A DNA stretch of 64,000 nt from Desulfatibacillum sp. (GTDB taxonomy: Bacteria > Desulfobacterota > Desulfobacteria > Desulfobacterales > SpSt-501): the NCBI GenBank assembly GCA_020725555.1, contig DYEU01000018.1, positions 143,113-207,112 on the forward strand. The letters are read 5' to 3'. The notes beneath the pieces were generated by a model. It saw nothing but the letters and a program-made list of their open reading frames with translations, was not told the origin of the DNA and searched no databases. Position numbers and translations under genes: made by a program. Shown piece after piece: positions 58,804 through 64,000 of this stretch. Every line of letters starts with the position of its first letter. The stretch's first letter is position 1.

Positions 58804-59808
58804 CTAGCGGCCCGCGCCGCGGCCCAGGGCGTTGTTCACGGCGATCCCGGCCTGGTCGGCGACGGCGAGGGCGAACTGGATGTCGTGCTCCGAGAAGTAG
58901 CGCACCTCGGCCGAGAGCAGCCGGAGGATGCCCAGCGTCTCCTCGCCCGCGGCGATCGGGACGGCGAGAATGCCGCGGATCCCCTCCCGGGCGGCCTCCT
59001 CGTGGTAGCGCGTGTGCACGTCGGCCGTCGCGTCCGGGATGACGACGGGCTCCCCCTGGAGCAGGTAGTGGGTGGCCGGCTCGTCGTCGAGGCCGCCGCG
59101 TTCCAGGTAGGCCCGGCTCAGGCCGTGGGCCGCCTTCAGGTCGAGGCGGCCCTCGCGCGGGTCGAAGAGGCGGATCGTGCAGGCCTTGAGCCCCATCACC
59201 TCGGGCAGCCGGCGGACGATCCGCTGGACGATCTCCTCGAGCCGCTCCGCGGAGTGGATCGCGCGGGCGATCTCGCCGACGGCCTTGAAGTAGCCGAGCT
59301 GCCGCTCGAGCTCGGTGAAGGCGCGGGCGTTCTCGATGGCGACCCCGCATTGCCCGGCGAGCCCGCCGGCGAACTCGAGCTCCTCGTCCGTGAAGCGGCG
59401 CGGGGTGCGGCTGAGGAGCCGCAGCACCCCGGCGGCCTTCCCGCGGATGGGGATCGGGGCCGCAATCAGGCTGCGGACGCCCTCGGCCCGGGCCGCCTCG
59501 TGGTAGGCGATGCGCGGGTCGGAGGTCGCGTCCTCGACCGCGATGGGCCGCCCCTCGAGCGCCTCCAGCACGCTCGGCTCGCGGTCGACCGGCCCGCGGC
59601 GCAGGTATTCCTCGCTCAGCCCGTGGGCGGCGCGCAGGACGAGACGGCCGCTTCCGGGGTCGATCAGCCGCAGGGTCGCGGCGTCGACCCCGAAGACGGC
59701 CGGGACGCGCTCCACGATGAGCCGGAAGAGGCGGTCGAGGTCGAGGGTGGAGGTGAGGGCCTGCGTCACATCCAGGAGAAGACGAAGGTAGGAGTCACCG
59801 CGTTCCAT
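58804..59808 (-). CDS. Protein with two tandem GAF domains
   Basis: MERGDSYLRLLLDVTQALTSTLDLDRLFRLIVERVP...; two internally homologous GAF repeats (ATLRLIDPGSGRLVLRAAHGLSEEYL / CTIRLFDPREGRLDLKAAHGLSRAYL); no output domain. Confidence 0.85.
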   Translation of the reverse strand: MERGDSYLRLLLDVTQALTSTLDLDRLFRLIVERVPAVFGVDAATLRLIDPGSGRLVLRAAHGLSEEYLRRGPVDREPSVLEALEGRPIAVEDATSDPRIAYHEAARAEGVRSLIAAPIPIRGKAAGVLRLLSRTPRRFTDEELEFAGGLAGQCGVAIENARAFTELERQLGYFKAVGEIARAIHSAERLEEIVQRIVRRLPEVMGLKACTIRLFDPREGRLDLKAAHGLSRAYLERGGLDDEPATHYLLQGEPVVIPDATADVHTRYHEEAAREGIRGILAVPIAAGEETLGILRLLSAEVRYFSEHDIQFALAVADQAGIAVNNALGRGAGR

Positions 59809-59895
59809 CGAAGGCCTCCGCAATCGAAGTCGCCTCGCCCGGCCGGGGCGGCGGGGCTTTCCCGGCCGGGGCGGGGCTTCCCCGACGATACCGAA

Positions 59896-60921
59896 GTGCA
59901 GGCGAAATGCCAAACGGTTCTTCCGCCCTGGCTGCAGCCGACCCCTCAAGGCCTGTTCTGTGCGCCCGCGGCGTGCTTCATCGACCCCCGGCGGCCGGTC
60001 GCCCGGGCGGTGGTGACCCACGCCCACGCCGACCACGCGCGCCCCGGCTGCGGCTCCTACCTCGCCAACCCGGAGACGGCCCGGCTCCTTCGCCTGCGGC
60101 TGGGCGCGGCCATCGCCGTGCAGGAGCTTCCCTACGGCGAGATCCTGGACCTCGGCGGGGTGCGCCTGTCGCTTCACCCCTCGGGCCACATCCGCGGCGC
60201 AGCCCAGGTGCGCTTGGAGCACCGGGGCGAGGTCTGGGTGGTCACCGGGGACGTGAAGACCGCCCCCGACCCCACCTGCCTTCCCTACGAGCCCGTGCGC
60301 GGCCACGGCCTCGTCCTCGAGTCGACCTTCGGCCTGCCCGTCTTCCGCTGGCCCGAGCCCGCGGCGGTGGTCGCCGAACTCCTCGACTGGTGGCGGGGGA
60401 ACGCGGCCGAGGGGCGGACGAGCCTGCTCTTCGCCTACGCCCTGGGCAAGGCCCAGCGGATCCTCGCCGCACTCCCCGCGGGGGCGGGGCCCATCTTCCT
60501 CCACCCCGCCCTCGAGGCCCCGACGGCGGCCTACCGCGCGGAGGGCGTGCGCCTGGCCCCGGCCCGGCGCCTCGCCGCGGCCGGCGCGCGGGGCGACCTC
60601 GCGGCCGCCCTGGTCCTCGCCCCCCCGTCCGCGGCCGCCGCCCCCGGGCCGGGGCGGAGCCCGGCCGCGCGGGCCTTCGCCTCGGGGTGGATGCAGCTGC
60701 GCGGGTTGCGCCGGCGCCGGGCGCTCGACCGGGGCTTTGTGCTCTCGGACCACGCCGACTGGCCCGGGCTGCTCGCGGTGGTCCGGCAAAGCGGCGCGGA
60801 GCGCGTGCTCCTCGTCCACGGCAGCGCCCCGGAGCTTGCGCGCTTCCTGAAGGAGCAGGGCCTGCGGGCCGAAGCCGCGCCGCAGGAGGCGGCGGGCGAA
60901 GAGGACGAGGCGCCGCCGTGA
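59896..60921 (+). CDS. Ligase-associated MBL-fold DNA exonuclease (GTG start)
   Basis: ACFIDPRRPVARAVVTHAHADHARPGCGSYLANPET..., HPSGHIRGAAQVRLEHRGEVWVVTGDVK, VLSDHADWPGL; followed directly by DNA ligase. Confidence 0.88.
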   Translation: MQAKCQTVLPPWLQPTPQGLFCAPAACFIDPRRPVARAVVTHAHADHARPGCGSYLANPETARLLRLRLGAAIAVQELPYGEILDLGGVRLSLHPSGHIRGAAQVRLEHRGEVWVVTGDVKTAPDPTCLPYEPVRGHGLVLESTFGLPVFRWPEPAAVVAELLDWWRGNAAEGRTSLLFAYALGKAQRILAALPAGAGPIFLHPALEAPTAAYRAEGVRLAPARRLAAAGARGDLAAALVLAPPSAAAAPGPGRSPAARAFASGWMQLRGLRRRRALDRGFVLSDHADWPGLLAVVRQSGAERVLLVHGSAPELARFLKEQGLRAEAAPQEAAGEEDEAPP

Positions 60922-62518
60922 AGCGCTTCGCCCGCCTCGTCGCCGCGCTCGACCGCTGCCGGCGCACCCGCGAGCAGGTCGCGGCGCTCGCGGACTACTT
61001 CCGCGACGCCCCGCCGGAGGATGCGGCCTGGGCGGCGTGCCTGCTTTTGGGGCGCAGGCCGCGGCCGGCCGTGCCGACCGCCCGCCTGCGGCGCTTCGCC
61101 GCCGCCGCGGCCGGGATCCCGGAGTGGCTTTTTGCGGCCTGCTACGAGCGGGTGGGGGATCTCGCCGAGACGATCACCCTGCTGTTGCCCGAGGGCCGGG
61201 GCCTCGAGGGGGTGCCCCTGCACGCCTGGCTCGAAGAGCGCCTGCCCGCGCTGCGCGGGCTTGAGGAGGAGGCCCAGCGCGGATGCGTCCTCGAGGCCTG
61301 GCGCGGCCTCGACCGCACGGCGCGGCTAGTGTGGATCAAGTTCGTGACCGGCGGGTTCCGGGTCGGGGTCGCGCAGGGCAAGCTGGTCCGGGCCCTCGCC
61401 CGGGTTTCGGGGCTGGAGGAGGCCCGGCTCGCCTCCCGCCTGGCGGGCGGCCTCCACCCCACGGCTGCCGCCTGGCGGCGGCTTTTGCAGCCGGCGGGGG
61501 CCGAGGACGACGACCCCGGCCGGCCCCTGCCCTTCTGCCTCGCACACCCCCTGGATCGCCCCCTCGAGGCCCTGGGCGACCCGGACCGGTGGCGGGTCGA
61601 GTGGAAATGGGACGGGGTCCGCGCCCAGATCGTCCGCCGCGGGGCGGAGGCCCTCCTCTGGTCGCGCGGCGGGGAGGTCCTCAACGCCTCCTTCCCGGAG
61701 ATCGCCGCGGCGGCGATGCGGCTCCCCGGGGGCACCGTGCTCGACGGCGAACTCCTCGCCTTCCGCGCGGGCCGGCCGCTCGGCTTCGAGCGGCTGCAGC
61801 GCCGCCTGGGACGCCGCGACCCCGGCCCGCGGCTGCTGGCCGAGATCCCCGCCGTCTGGATGGGCTACGACCTCCTCGCGCGCGACGGCACGGACCTCCG
61901 GGACCACCCGCTTGATGCGCGCCGTGCGGGGCTCGAGGAGCTGCTTAAGACGGCGGGCGACCCCCGCCTCGCCCTCTCCCCGCTCCTCGCCGTCGCCGGC
62001 TGGGGCGAGTTGCGCCGTCTGCGCGACGAAGCCCGCCGCCGCGGCGCCGAGGGGCTGCTGCTCAAGCGCCGGGATGCCCCCTACGCCATGGGCAGGCGCC
62101 GCGGAATCTGGTACAAGTGGAAGGCGGACCCCTTCCGGGTCGACGCCGTCCTCACCTACGCCCGGCGGGGGCACGGCCGGCGCGCCGGGTTGTTCACGGA
62201 CTACACCTTCTCGGTGTGGGACGGGGGAGAGCTCGTCCCCTTCGCCCGCGCCTACTCGGGCCTCGACGCGGCGGAGATCCGCGCCGTGGACCGCTTCGTC
62301 CGCCGCAATGCGCGCGAGCGCTTCGGGCCGGTGCGCGCGGTGCGCCCGGAGCTCGTCTGCGAGATCGCCTTCGAGGACATCCGGCGCTCGGCGCGCCACA
62401 AGTCCGGGGTGGCGGTGCGCTTTCCGCGCATCGTGCGCCTGCGGCCCGACAAGAAAGCCGCGGAGGCCGACACCGTCGCCGCCCTGCGGGCCCTGCTTAA
62501 GGAGAAAGAGACCGCGCC

Positions 62519-63903
<1,385 letters not shown>

Positions 63904-63904
<1 letters not shown>

Positions 63905-64000
63905 TGGGCGACCGCGAGGCGGCGACCGGGGCCGGCCCGGGCGGGGAGGAACGCGGCGACCGGCTGGTAAGCTTTCTTTTGGCGGGCGGGAGCGTGCGCG
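63904..64000 (+). CDS. Start of next gene (truncated by window end)
   Basis: ATG at 63904 overlapping the asnS stop: MGDREAATGAGPGGEERGDRLVSFLLAGGSVR... Confidence 0.4.

Overview
GC-rich bacterial chromosome segment, Desulfobacterota-like by gene content (an inference; no rRNA was seen). The real genes are mostly the ORFs that encode recognisable families. Many long antisense ORFs are GC-rich artefacts. Main blocks: (1) 1-13.9 kb, minus strand: an electron-transfer and signalling operon. It holds a degenerate receiver protein, HdrA with an NfnB/GltD-like insert, MvhD, an FdhB/FrhB-like Fe-S protein, a tandem HdrA with a complete response-regulator receiver domain embedded in it, HdrC, HdrB, a sensor kinase with two c-type heme motifs, and a receiver-kinase. 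(2) 14.1-17.4 kb, minus: a PAS/sigma-54 activator and a receiver-PAS-kinase. Several TGCAAC repeats lie between the activator and the hdr operon. (3) 17.7-23.2 kb, mostly plus: a NifX/NafY-MinD cluster similar to 'orange protein' (ORP) loci, with DUF134 regulators, two ferredoxin-bearing MinD ATPases, FmdB, a second degenerate receiver and a MerR regulator. Clear palindromic operators occur here. (4) 23.5-64 kb: mixed functions. These include a lipoprotein ending in an intein/Hint-like domain, a P-type ATPase, tandem dynamin-like GTPases, an NDP-forming acyl-CoA synthetase pair, MscS, a fused double-length UvrA, a LonB-like protease, a DNA exonuclease/ligase pair and AsnRS. The strongest candidates for new biology are the HdrA-receiver fusion with its signalling neighbourhood, the Hint-tailed lipoprotein, and a possible structured RNA at about 27.63-27.72 kb. 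No tRNA, rRNA, CRISPR array or transposase was recognised. All assignments come from reading motifs; no database search was run.
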